A stretch of DNA of 64,000 bases from Beaufortia kweichowensis (taxonomy: Eukaryota; Chordata; Actinopteri; Cypriniformes; Gastromyzontidae), in NCBI GenBank assembly GCA_019155185.1, contig CM032797.1:11332881-11396880 (forward strand), written 5' to 3'. How positions within the stretch are numbered: position 1 is the first letter of the stretch; the number at the start of each line of letters is the position of its first letter. A program made the translations under genes and the position numbers. Shown one piece after another: positions 13,046-23,929 of this stretch. The notes under the pieces were generated by a model. The model saw nothing but the letters and a program-made list of their open reading frames with translations, made no database searches and had not been told where the DNA came from.

Positions 13046-13539
13046 ATGAAAGCGTTTCAATGCAGTTCACACAATACAGAGCAGGTGGAAGAAATGTTGA
13101 ATTTTACTTTGTCTCATCCAGATGAGATTGTACTGGAAGCTTTTAATGAAATCATGTGTGGGTTCTTAAAAAATACCACATGAAATAACTTCACAAAAAA
13201 TGTGTAGTGCAAGATGAGTCATCAATAAACTTGATGTGTTTAAACAGGGTACATTTTTAGTATGTAAATGTAATAAAGTAAATGTTGTCAATATTTAGTA
13301 GACTAGCATATAGATTACCTTAAAACACACCCAATTTTCAGTTTGTTTTATGTCACTCAATAAAAAGCTGTTTATCAGGCTAATAGTTGGGGATTTGGCT
13401 CAATAGTTCCACAAAAATGAAAACGGAACTTGTCTAAGCTGTACTTAACATCATCTGCCAAAGTTTATTTCAATATCACAACGTTTACATCAAGCTGAAC
13501 AATTCAATGGGAAATTGTAGCAGGAACCTGTTTCACCGC

Positions 13540-14115
13540 ATCAGTGAGTTTGGTTTCACATGACACAAACCTCTAGACAGGCCTTATACGCTGAAATGCG
13601 TATTGTATGAAGGCCCTATCATGGCCCACTTTAGTCAGATGATGTCATTATCAAGCGTCACATTCGACTAAGAGGCCGGCCTTATCTGTCGTTAGGCAGA
13701 ATAAAACTCATCCGTCATTCACCGGTTGATTAACGTGCTCCAGATGTTTCTGTCCTCGTATTTCAGAAGCTCCCTCCTCCAGCCTTTGTTGTGATAATGA
13801 TACAGTACCCTGTGTGCAACTGTTTATTTTTCTTTCCGTTGGGGTACAGTTGCACGCTCAGAGATTTTTGGAGCACGCAGGGCTCTCTGAATGTAATCGA
13901 GTGCTTGAGATGAAAGAGAATCAAATTAATCTTCCAGATCTGTGTGTTCTAATTCATCATTTCTGTTCTCATGGGACCCTCCCTGTTTCAGACATAACTT
14001 TAATGGTGTTCTACCACTGGCAATTGTGCTGTAAGTCGGGAGATGGAAAGGGCCACCATGTCAACGTATGTAATCGATATATGAATGTCACAGCTGTTAA
14101 GCCGGAATGAGAAAT
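13540..14115. promoter_or_regulatory. candidate conserved non-coding element
   Basis: Over 500 bp of non-repetitive sequence with GATA-type (CTTATCTG), GGTTGATTAACG and TGATGTCATTA words near 13,640-13,740, followed by a stretch with a 98-codon open frame lacking any family resemblance. It contrasts with the AT-rich flanks. The call is by texture only. Confidence 0.3.
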
Positions 14116-15599
14116 GTACTTCCTACAGGAGGGTGTACGGAGACTCTGCTGGGAAAGCCAGTTTAGGTTGGTAGCTGTGATCTGGAAAATGCTAGCTGGT
14201 TTCTAACTGATCCAAACTAGCTCGTATCTGCTCGTTATTAGCTGTTCAACTAGCCACCATGTTCCAAGAACCAACTGAGACCATCATAAAGACTTGCTAT
14301 GCACTGATGTCATTCATCTCAACAAATGCAAAGAACAAATAGATTTAGAAATGCATGTAAAACATTTAAAGTAGGTGTGCAACACTTCCAGATCCTGTCT
14401 TCTCCTTCTGCCCGTCTATTCATGTTTGTAATGAAGCTTCATATACTAAGCCCAAACCAGTCATGATCAATTCATCTAGTTACCAGCCACTGCAGACAAA
14501 TCCAGTGCTAAGGATAACATTTATTCTAAAGGATCTGACCCCTCATAATCTTGTTATGCCCATATTTACCTTCATAATGATAGGGATCATAGAATAAGAA
14601 ATAGCAGTTAGGAGATGAAAAAACAAAACATAGAGGTCCCATCAAATTAAATATCAGAATGCTTGCGCAGAAAAATAAGAGATAAGACAGAAATGTAGAC
14701 ACAGACTTCTATAAAATTCTAATTCTTTTAGCAAGAATCTGGACCTGCAAACGATTTTATATTATTAATATGTTAGAATATTTAGAAAAGCAAAGATATG
14801 TTTGATAATATTCATTATAAAAGGATCTTGCATATGTGGCTTAATATGGCAAAGATTACATAGATACCACACCAATTTATTTGTGTTAGTAATCAATAAA
14901 ACACAGTTCTAAAGAGCTTAAGCTCTATAGGAGAGAATTTAATATTCAATATATTTATTACTATGTATACAGTATTTAGAGAATCATATCAAAACTGTAA
15001 AAAATTCAGACCTCCAACTTAAAATTTTCGAGTGACTTGTTGCATCTAAATTTTACAATTGGCTTAGTTAAAGTTTTGTCATATTATTGTAGAACAAAGT
15101 GTTTCCACAAGTGATAATTGACGATTGACTATCAGAAGAAGGTCTGATTTTTTGAAAATGTAAACATTATTTTCCTCATTTAATATTTACTAAATTAGCA
15201 TACTTCATTAAATTATTTTGACTTTAAAAGGTAATGTGCAACACCAAAAAATATTTTAATATTGATTCTCATTCATTTGAGAAGCAAATAAAAGTAAAAA
15301 AGTACTTTTCAGAGTGCAGTTTGATCAACTTAGATGTAAACCTAAATGTATATTATCTAAAAAATAAATGTATGATATAAACAAATATAGTAAAAGCATA
15401 TCATTTTCACTCCCACAGTTTGAAACATCTTTTTATTCAGCAGACATAATACAGAGCATTTTACTATCTAAGATTCTGCAAATATCTCTTTTACTGTATC
15501 TCCTTATTGTCCAGCTTAATTTAAATGTTCATTAAACGTTGACCTTTCCCAAAGTAAAAAAATGAGTGAATAAACTAGTAAGCGTATAGTTGCGGAGGA

Positions 15600-15970
15600 C
15601 ACAGGAGTTGAGCTTGGATTTTTTTTCTTTGGGAAATCAGCGGGCCTGGAGTGACAGTAAGAGGCAGCGTGATTGCGCAGGGAGACCTGAGGACGCGCAG
15701 TGTGATTGCGCAGGAGACCTGAGGACGCGCAGCCGCTAAATCAAGCGGGTCTAATCAGAGGCAGAAATGGGCCACTTGACAATCACGCGGGTACAAAAGC
15801 CCCCAATTCACCTCTGATTGCGGCGGTGCTCGTGCCCTGCCAGCACACCCTCTCACTCACTTTAATGCCCCTTCAACTTAACCTGCCAATCAAACGCCCC
15901 TCCCTCCCCTCACCCTTAATGTCTAGTAATAATTATGAGAGATTTCTAATCATTCTTTAGTCTTTCAGCT
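15600..15970. promoter_or_regulatory. candidate conserved non-coding element
   Basis: A GC- and CpG-richer block containing the 33-bp duplication, then a segment with multiple CAAT-like words (CCAATTCA, CCAATCAAACG), TAATAATTATGAG and GCTGGCTAATTGATG. Its sharp contrast with the very AT-rich flanks suggests selective constraint. The 84-codon frame inside is not family-like. Confidence 0.35.
15669..15734. repeat. 33-bp tandem duplication
   Basis: The unit beginning GTGATTGCGCAG at 15,669 recurs at 15,702 with a single G deleted. Both copies end in GACCTGAGGACGCGCAG. The repeat opens the candidate regulatory block that follows and doubles its CpG and CGCGCAG content. Confidence 0.9.
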
Positions 15971-17729
15971 GGCTAATTGATGTTATTTTAAGATTATCAT
16001 TAGAAGTCATTTGCTTGGCTAAAGGTGCATTTGTGGTTAGTCTGGATCTTAAAACGACTTTTGATGCTAGGAAACAATAGGAATGCATGACAATGAGACC
16101 CGAGATGTTTTAGCCTTAAGATTAAATAGTTTCTATGTTCAGTTTAGTGACTCACAATTTATTCAACGTACAGTCAAAATATGTTTTATACAATAAAAGC
16201 ATCAAGGGTTTCTCATCTTTTATAAGCACTTTTTATTTTAGTTATTTAAAATCTGTAATAATTACTGTAAATAATACAAATTTAATTATGTCTATGTAAT
16301 TGTTTATCTAAAACACACCTAAATGTAACTCTGTGTCATTTATATATACTGTATTTTAAAGTATATATTCGTATATTTAAACAACTATCACTTCAACTTT
16401 GAGACATAAACTGATTTGAAATGAATTATTTTAAAGCATTAAAAAGGTATTTAGCATATGATTAAAGTTTGGTTCAGTTGTTTGATTCACATACACTAAC
16501 GGTGATTTAACCGCAGAAACACACGTCACCAGTTAGTTAAAAGTGCATTTACTCCATCTACTGGTGTACTGCTGCAGATCACGATTAGTCCGACAACAGC
16601 TCACACCAGACCCATTCATTTTTTCGCTTTTCTGGAAAGAAAATGCGTGTTAACTTGACTGATTGAGTCATTTGTGTTTTGTTTATGGTGTATTTGTTAA
16701 ACAGCAGCTGGCAGTGCTTTATTATTAAAACAAACTTAAGCCAAATCAGGATGAAAGTATGTTGAGCTGAAATAAACAAACATAACACAAAATGTAAAAC
16801 TAAAATACATAACTTCAATTGAACTAACAAATGGCCACAGTTAGCTATTAAAGTGTACTGTAAAATTTTAAACCTCTGAACACTTCTTTTGTTAAATATA
16901 AAAATGTAACCAAATAAAAATAACCTTAAAAAAACACAAAAAAATTCAGTAACTTCAGGATAGACAGAAACAGAAAATCCTATTCAACAAGTCATGAAGC
17001 CATGTCATGTCGTGTGCATTGTCCTTACTATGTTTATTAAAATCATGAAAATCTTTTATGATATTTCAGATGAAGAATCAGAAGCAGAATGAAGTAGATC
17101 CACATGGCAGAGACAGGACTGTTAATGAGGCAAGTCACCCAAATGAGCCGTTGCAGGACTAGGCTCAGACAGTAATGCCAACTAATCCAGAGGAAATGGG
17201 TTCCAAACCACACAGAATTTTCACAACGATGCCTGACAAATGGCTTGTCAGACATGAATAACATGGTTGACTTCTATATTGCAGTGAGAGGCAACACTGG
17301 ACAACATCTTCCTACTGCACAAGCAAAGAAAGAATTAAGGATTACACAAAAAAGCTTTTGATGTTATGGAATGTTAAACTAATGCAGATTCACCAAGATC
17401 ACACGACATAATGAGGCAAATATGAAATAGCTATTCAGGAAGCAAGTGTTACTTATCAAAAATGCAAAGGTATCTAGAGGAAGTGGGTTTTTGAGTCTGC
17501 TTCGTGAATAATAGTCATTAATTAAAAAATGTACTTTAGCTAAGAAATTTGCACTCGTTGCCAATGTTTACATCCAATGTTCACAAAAAACAACGATGTG
17601 AATTTAAATGGGCTAGTACTTCAAACCTAATGGGTGGTTGATTAAACCCAATTTTTGGTTGTGTAATGTTAAGGAAATCTGGAGCTAAAAACCCAGGAAT
17701 AATGATCAGATGATGAAAGGGAAAATTTT

Positions 17730-19561
17730 CTATGATAACAGCATTAGATCAAAGTCAATTTCTTCTTGATTGCTTTCACTTTGTTCACTGGCATTTTGGC
17801 TGTCAAAGTCTGTCTCGGGACTGTCCTGATTTTGTTTCCTTCTGCGCCTGTAGACTGGTTTCTTGTCCACCTCCTCCTGTAAACTACATTTTTCTTCCTG
17901 AGGTTGCAGAGCAGCATGTAGACACTCACTGAATCTGTTTAAAATAAATATAATACCTATATTACAAAATGGGTCGTAGACTATTAAAAATATGGAATTG
18001 TATTTTAAAATTGAATAAAATTATTATATATAAAGTGATAAATGAGGGTCCTAAATCAAACAACATTACATTTTACAATAAAACAATGCAAAATATTTTT
18101 TCACTAATGGTCTATCACTGTTGGATTCTGTATAGATACTGTATATAATCATAAGCAAACAAGAAACAATATCCCTAAAGATGTTTGAAAGTATACCTCT
18201 CTATTCTCTTAAGATTTTCTTCCATCTTCTGGTTGGCGACTCCAACAAGAAAATCAAGATATTCATCACTGACAAGCACTTTACCCCTGTGACTGAGAGG
18301 AACCTCAAGACAATGTGTGCTGCGTACTGCCTGTGTACAACAAGTACATTTTTTAAATTCTTTTCATCTTTAACATGAAATACAAAGAACAAGTTATACA
18401 ACCTTGAAATGTCTTACCATGATTATTTTGCCTTTCTTTCCCACAGTTATACCGGAATTCCTGAAGCCAGAGTTTATTGCAACAGTGTGCTGGAAAGCAA
18501 CCCATGAAAGTCAGTTTACTCTTCGTCCCATCCAAAAATCCTACATGGAAAGTTTCATTCTAATTACAGATGACACTCACCAGTAGTTGTGCGTCTGCAA
18601 GGTGTTTACATTGAACATGTAGGATAAATGGCTCAAACTTAAAAGTGGCTTCTCCAACAGACTTCTCCAAACCTCTGACCTGTTTGAAAAATAATGTGCA
18701 AGCTTTACCATAGGTTTATCAATTTTCAATGCACATTTACTAAATATCTTTAAGATGACTTTGTATTTCTCACCACATCTTCTTGTTGACACTTCTGGTG
18801 GGTAACAAATAACCAGGAACAGTTTTGTTTTTGCACATCAGGGCAATCCGACACCTTATATTAATGCAAAAGCATAAATACATAAACAATAACCAGTCAT
18901 AATTTAGACATGTTTGACTGCATGTTTTTTATCATTATAAACCTCTTGTTGGAAAGTTTATGCTTAAAGTGACATTAGAGTCATTAGACAATAGTATCAC
19001 TATATTTAAAACAACGAAATGAAAAAAAGTTCAAATAACATGTTTGTTGTACATACACTGATAACATTCAAGCTTTACTTAAACCTTTTGTATAAAAATG
19101 AATATAAATGAAGAAAAAAATTACACACTAAGAGATAAATGATTGAAATTGAAAAGAAACGCTGACGCAGATCACGTGTTGGCGGTTTAACCAATAAGAT
19201 TAAACAGTTGTAAACAGAAAAAAAATCACATGGCTTTAGAATACATAGCACAACAAATTAAAAATTTGCCTTCGCATTAACTATTTTAAAGAAAGCAGCC
19301 AACAAATGCCCAGAATAATGGGAACTCTTCTATAATGTGTAGAATGAATCCCATGTGTGCATACTTCAGGAAAAAGCTTCCCAGTCTTACCCCGTCCACA
19401 AGGATGATTCTTCCAGAGCAGGAGCTTGTGGTAAAGTACTGATCATGACCGTTAATAAACGAGACGATATGGGAAATGTCCTTATCTACACTGCCCTTCT
19501 TACTGAAATCATTCTTATTCAGACACTGATTCTTCCATTGCTGAAAAGTATCGACCTCCAT
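17730..19561 (-). CDS. tyw3: tRNA wybutosine-synthesizing protein 3 homolog
   Basis: TYW3 is the methyltransferase that methylates the tricyclic intermediate during wybutosine (yW) formation at G37 of tRNA-Phe. Six coding exons on the minus strand: 19391-19561, 18774-18854, 18581-18679, 18418-18489, 18197-18330 and 17730-17934. All introns have GT-AG ends. They join in frame to 253 residues; human TYW3 is about 259. Visible family signatures: N-terminal GSVDKDI and DQYFTTSSCSGRI (exon 1), QKQNCSWLFVTH (exon 2), FKFEPFILHVQC (exon 3), SGFRNSGITVGKKGK (exon 4), and STHCLEVPLSHRGK with VANQKMEENLKRIERF (exons 5-6). The tail is basic, then acidic. The start is the only ATG preceding the conserved N-terminus. 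It is head-to-head with cryz, as in mammals. The 3'UTR end is not identified. Confidence 0.96.
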
Positions 19562-20001
19562 CTTTAAAGACCGTTGATTTGTTCGAACAATAGTATATCA
19601 TTACAAGCTAAGTAATTAAATCTGATTTCTTAAAACACACGTGTCTGGTAGAGTTGATATGCCACATGTTTTATACAGTTTGACTGTAATATTTTGAGTG
19701 TGCGGTCCGGTACGGTGGCTGAGGAGCGCCAAAATTCATTCGGTACGGAAGCGAAGAGCGAACGACTTCAGTCAGCTGCAACCTGCGCACGTGAACAACG
19801 TAAAGTAAACAGTGTAATAAAGCCTGCTTTATTGCCTCCAGAACAATGTATATTTTTGCTTTTATAAATGAATATATACCATGTTATATTGTATGCGACA
19901 GTGTGCTTACATAATCTCGATTCATTTGTTTGCTACAGAGCAGGAACCAGCAGCCAAAGTTCATTCTGTCCTGTGAAACGGTTTGTTTTGTAGAGTCCAG
20001 A
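19562..20001. promoter_or_regulatory. shared tyw3/cryz bidirectional promoter
   Basis: Only 440 bp separate the divergent start codons. CpG density peaks at 19,690-19,800, and this CpG-rich core also holds a CACGTG-like E-box near 19,788. A TTTGCTACAG acceptor ending at 19,938 suggests that cryz has a non-coding first exon in the CpG core, with the second exon beginning at 19,939. TATA boxes are not evident. Promoter function is inferred from geometry. Confidence 0.6.
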
Positions 20002-22038
20002 ATGGCCACATCAAAATTAATGAGGGCTATCAAGGTGTCAGAGTTTGGAGCCCCTTCAGTGTTAAAACTATGCACAGAAATGCCTGTGCCAAGTCCTGGA
20101 CAGACGCAGGTATGTTTGAGAACTTTGAGAATGATGTTTATATCACAATAATCAGTTTTACAATGTTGTTTGTCTAAGAGTTGTGTAAACAGGAATGTCT
20201 GCTGTTGTAGGTTCTGATTCGTGTCCATACATGTGGAGTGAACCCAGTAGAGACGTACATCCGCTCTGGATCTTATGCCCGAAAGCCCAGCTTGCCCTAT
20301 ACTCCAGGATCAGACGTGTCTGGTGTGATTGAAGCTGTCGGTGAGGGCGTTCGCCTCCTACGGGTACTGTGATTTTATTTGTCAGATTGTTTCCTCTTTA
20401 TCACACTGACCACACTGTGTGGCCTGTTTATTTTGTATGGAGAGACATGACTTGTGTTTTTTCTCAGGCAGGTGACAGAGTCTTCACCACAGGCACTGTG
20501 ACAGGAGGATACGCTGAATATACTGTGGCCTCAGAGGACACTGTTCACAAACTTCCAGATTCTCTTGATTTTAAACAGGGAGCAGCAATTGGAATCCCAT
20601 ATTTCACTGCCTATCGGGCATTGTTTCACAAGTATGATTTGCTTACAGTATTGTATGTTTAACTCAAATTTAGGATTTATCTTACCTCAAACCCAGAAAT
20701 AACATCTGGATTTAGTAACATTAAATGTATTTAGTAACATTAAAAGAGCCCTGTTATTCACATATCATATTATATTTATTTAATGTCAGTTGAAACCATG
20801 ATCTTGCCATTGCTAGCTGCACAGTTTGAACTATATATTGTATAATATATTAAAGGTAGTAAAAAAAAAACATGTATTAAAAATAGTGAAAATGTGTTTT
20901 AAATAATCATCTGTCATCTGCTTTTGTTTCTAAACAGGGCTCATGCCAAAGCAGGAGATACTGTACTTATCCATGGAGCCAGTGGTGGGGTAGGTCCATG
21001 TGATATTCTAATAATACCTTCTATCCAGATCTATCCAATTCACTTTTTGTTGCATCAGAATTATTTAAACAGGGCATGAGCCCTGTTTAGAAACAAAAGC
21101 AGATGACAGATGACTTCCTTCCTTGATCATGCAGTTTTTTGTGTTTTTATAGGTAGGCATAGCAGCATGTCAGATTGCACGAGCATTTGGACTTAAGGTG
21201 CTGGGTACAGCAGGGACACCAGAAGGGATAAGGCTGGTCCTCAGCAATGGAGCTCATCTTGCTTTCAACCACAGAGACAAAGACTACCTGGAGAAAATCA
21301 AGGTTTTGATTCTATTTATTATAGTGATTTTATTATAGTGTAAAGACTTTAAATAGTTGTGCAATGCACAGACCAGTGTATGTAGGTTATTGAATTAGAT
21401 TATAATATCCTGACTGTATTGTGTGTATACTGCAATATTGCATAACTTTTGCCTTTGTTTTTAGGAAGCTACTGACAATAAAGGTGTCAATGTGATCATT
21501 GAGATGTTGTCCAACGTTAACCTCAACAATGACCTACAGCTGCTTGACTTTGGTGGCAAAGTGATTGTGAGTATCTTGTGTTTCAGCACATTCTTTTCTA
21601 CACACATGTTTGATTATGTTAGCATAATGCTCTTTCTTTTAGATTGTTGGGTGTAGGGGTCCTATAGAGATCAACCCCAGAGACACCATGATCAAGGAGT
21701 CGAGCATCATTGGCGTTGCTTTGTTCTATGCAACTAAGGTACAGTACACTAGGCTTCATGGCACTGCATACTTAACAGGTAGCAAATGAAGTAGAAGTCT
21801 AATTTATGAATGAAGTACATTTACTCACAACCTGTAATAGAAGTAATTCAGGCTTACCTTATTTTTGTAACCACAGGAGGAAACATCTGAATGTGCAGCA
21901 GCCCTCTTTGCAGGAATGGAGGCAGGCTGGTTAAAGCCCGCTGTTGGTCCAGAATATAAACTTGATAAAGCTGCACAAGCTCATGAGGATATCATCAACA
22001 GCCCTGGAGCCAGTGGAAAGATGATTCTGATGATGTGA
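20002..22038 (+). CDS. cryz: zeta-crystallin (NADPH:quinone oxidoreductase)
   Basis: CRYZ is a cytosolic medium-chain dehydrogenase/reductase of the quinone oxidoreductase branch. It lacks catalytic zinc, reduces quinones with NADPH, and also binds AU-rich mRNAs. Eight coding exons: 20002-20109, 20211-20363, 20468-20631, 20938-20989, 21153-21302, 21465-21566, 21643-21738 and 21877-22038. They join to 328 residues (human 329). The ATG at 20,002 aligns with the family MAT start and LMRAIKVSEFGAPSVLKL. Other signatures: CGVNPVETYIRSG, LPYTPGSDVSGVIEAVG, QGAAIGIPYFTAYRA, the nucleotide-binding HGASGGVG (about residues 154-161), NPRDTMIKESSIIGV and the C-terminal ASGKMILMM. Exon 4 carries a 41-bp inverted repeat across its acceptor. 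The exon 5 donor (GTTTTG) is weak. An AATAAA lies at 22,400-22,405. Confidence 0.97.
20907..21113. repeat. perfect 41-bp inverted repeat around cryz exon 4
   Basis: 20,907-20,947 is the exact reverse complement of 21,073-21,113. The left arm covers the last 31 bases of intron 3 (pyrimidine tract and AG) plus the first 10 bases of exon 4. The right arm lies in intron 4. The 125-bp loop holds the rest of exon 4. Mismatches begin immediately outside both arms. No transposon signature is seen. Confidence 0.95.
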
Positions 22039-23929
22039 AGTCGATGGCAATGTCAGATGTAATTTACACAGACTTCAGTCTTTAAATCAACTGCCAAATT
22101 TGTTTACCGTTACATTCTAATGATACAAATGACATTTTCAAGGAGCTTTTCATATACAGATAAAATTGTAGGGACTAAGCACTGAATTAAAATACATAAG
22201 GTGATGTATTTTGCAATGATAATTATCATAATTGTATTTTACATAAATCATTGTAAATAAAAACAGAAAAAAATAGCTCTCAGCACTGAAAATTAATTTA
22301 TAATTTGTGGAATCTATTTCATTAAATATAACGTATAAAACTATTGCTAATAATTTATGCAACTCTTTAAGTATAATCTATGTAATTGCATTATGTATGA
22401 AATAAACAGGATTTAATGATTTGTAAATAATTAATACAACATCATATTTTAATCCCTTGACTGCTGATGACATTTCTTCTTTCTTCAACTGCATACTGTA
22501 ATTGCTTGTCACTTAAGGCTTGTCTGACGTGTGTAGTGTGATGGATTGAACAATGTAAGTTGAACTTGTGTGCGTTCTTGGCTGTCAGGTATCGGTTATA
22601 GACACTGTACCATGTTTCTGAGATCAGGTAACACAGTGGTTCAACGCATGCTCCATTTTCACTTAACTGAACACAGCCATATTGTAGCTGTGAGATACGC
22701 AGGGTGACTGTAGGACACCAGTGACAATGATACTGAGAGGAGGTTTTAAAATGGACAGCTTGCCATCAGGTCTGGTAAGAAAACATTTATGTTTATATGT
22801 CACCATCATGTGTGGTAAATATTATTAGCATAGGTTTAATATGAGCACAGACAATTTAGCAATAAATATTCTCAAGCATTTTTTCTGTTATGAGTTTGGA
22901 GTGTTATTTTTGGATGTTACCTTAGATAATCTACTTGACAAAACTCATAGATATATTTGATATTTATACACATCGTATCTTTCTTTGTGTTTGAGAATGA
23001 TTTTTTATTCTGAATAGTATGGTAATGTGCTGTTTAAAGGGTCAGATCATCCAAAATTATAAAATTATATCTGTTCTTATTTACTTACTCTTATGTTGTT
23101 CCAAACCTGTTTATCTTTCTACCATAGAACACTAGAGGAGATACTGAAGAATGAAGAAAGCCGATGTGAAAGTAAATGGCAACTAAGACATCTACTTTTA
23201 TGTTCCATGGAAGAAAGTAATTTAGGTATGAAACAACATGAAGGTGAGTGAATGATACCAATTTTTGTTGTTTGGTGAACTGTCTTGAAGTATAGAGGAC
23301 ACACAAATATGTATTTTGTAATGTAAAGATTTTGTAGTGTAGATTACCTCGGAAAGCTGCAAACAACACTGCAGAATGAAACTCATTTTACATGTTAGAG
23401 CCTAATATAGTGACACTTTATATAATACGAAAGAGAAGAATATATGCCACAGAAAAGAACAGGTGGAAGATCATGAATGTTTTATAACCATAATACCCTC
23501 CTTATTCTGTCTGGCAGTTAGTGTCTCCAGGCAACAGAGGTCAGAGGAACACAGCATCAGGTACACTTGCCAAAATAAGAAAATGGAAACAGATCTAGAC
23601 ATCTTAAATATATCCAATGACAGGCTACAGCAGTAGCTCTTTGTTGGTTTTAGAGGACTGGGTGAAACTGTGATGACAAAAAAACAAAAGCTGATCAAAC
23701 ACCATGGATCACACAATCAGTCTTGAAAGTCCAAATGAAGCACCATGCAACTTTAATGGCAAGCCATGAGAAGTATGCCCTCCAAGTCCTTTCAAAAAGA
23801 ATACAGATTTTTTAAAATTATTTTGCATTTAACTGAGTGCCATAATGAACATTGGTGCAGCTAATTAAAATAATTATGATTAAGAATATGCTGGTTTAAT
23901 GGTTTCTCTCAGGTGTCTATCTTATACTG
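22039..23929. other. cryz 3'UTR and cryz-lrrc53 intergenic region
   Basis: AT-rich cryz 3'UTR runs to about 22,420 (AATAAA at 22,400). It is followed by sequence with no coding gene, a foldback element at 23,035-23,284, and probably the untranslated first exon(s) of lrrc53, since a TTTCTCTCAG acceptor ends at 23,912. A short ATG-led frame at 22,753 followed by GGTCTGGTAAGA could be an upstream lrrc53 exon, but its phase does not fit the consensus donor. Confidence 0.5.
23035..23284. mobile_element. palindromic foldback MITE (Angel-like), copy 2, decayed
   Basis: The left end, AAAGGGTCAGATCATCC, is followed by CTTACTCTTATGTTGTTCCAAACCTG. The right end has TAGGTATGAAACAACATGAAGGTGAGTGAATGAT and TTTGGTGAACTGTC. 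The arms are in inverted order, as in the other copies. The core is diverged and no coding capacity remains. Confidence 0.7.

Larger units (their letters stand above)
1..17000. other. gene desert upstream (3') of tyw3
   Basis: No open reading frame here is long, spliced or family-like enough to call a gene. Most is AT-rich single-copy sequence with small simple repeats. Interspersed are patches of 200-500 bp with higher GC, mixed composition and homeodomain, E-box or nuclear-receptor-like words, listed separately as candidate conserved non-coding elements. In human, the flank beyond TYW3 is a large gene-poor interval before LHX8. If that order holds in this fish, these patches could be regulatory elements of an lhx8 gene outside the window. 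That is inference from remembered synteny. Stretches such as 1-1,500, 4,100-5,200, 14,150-15,550 and 16,000-17,000 show nothing I can name. Confidence 0.6.

Noticed and set aside
22753..22777. Short ATG exon ahead of GGTAAGA as the first lrrc53 coding exon
   Set aside because: With the consensus donor it joins in the wrong phase and meets a stop; only a poor GTCTGG donor would fit, so I did not include it.
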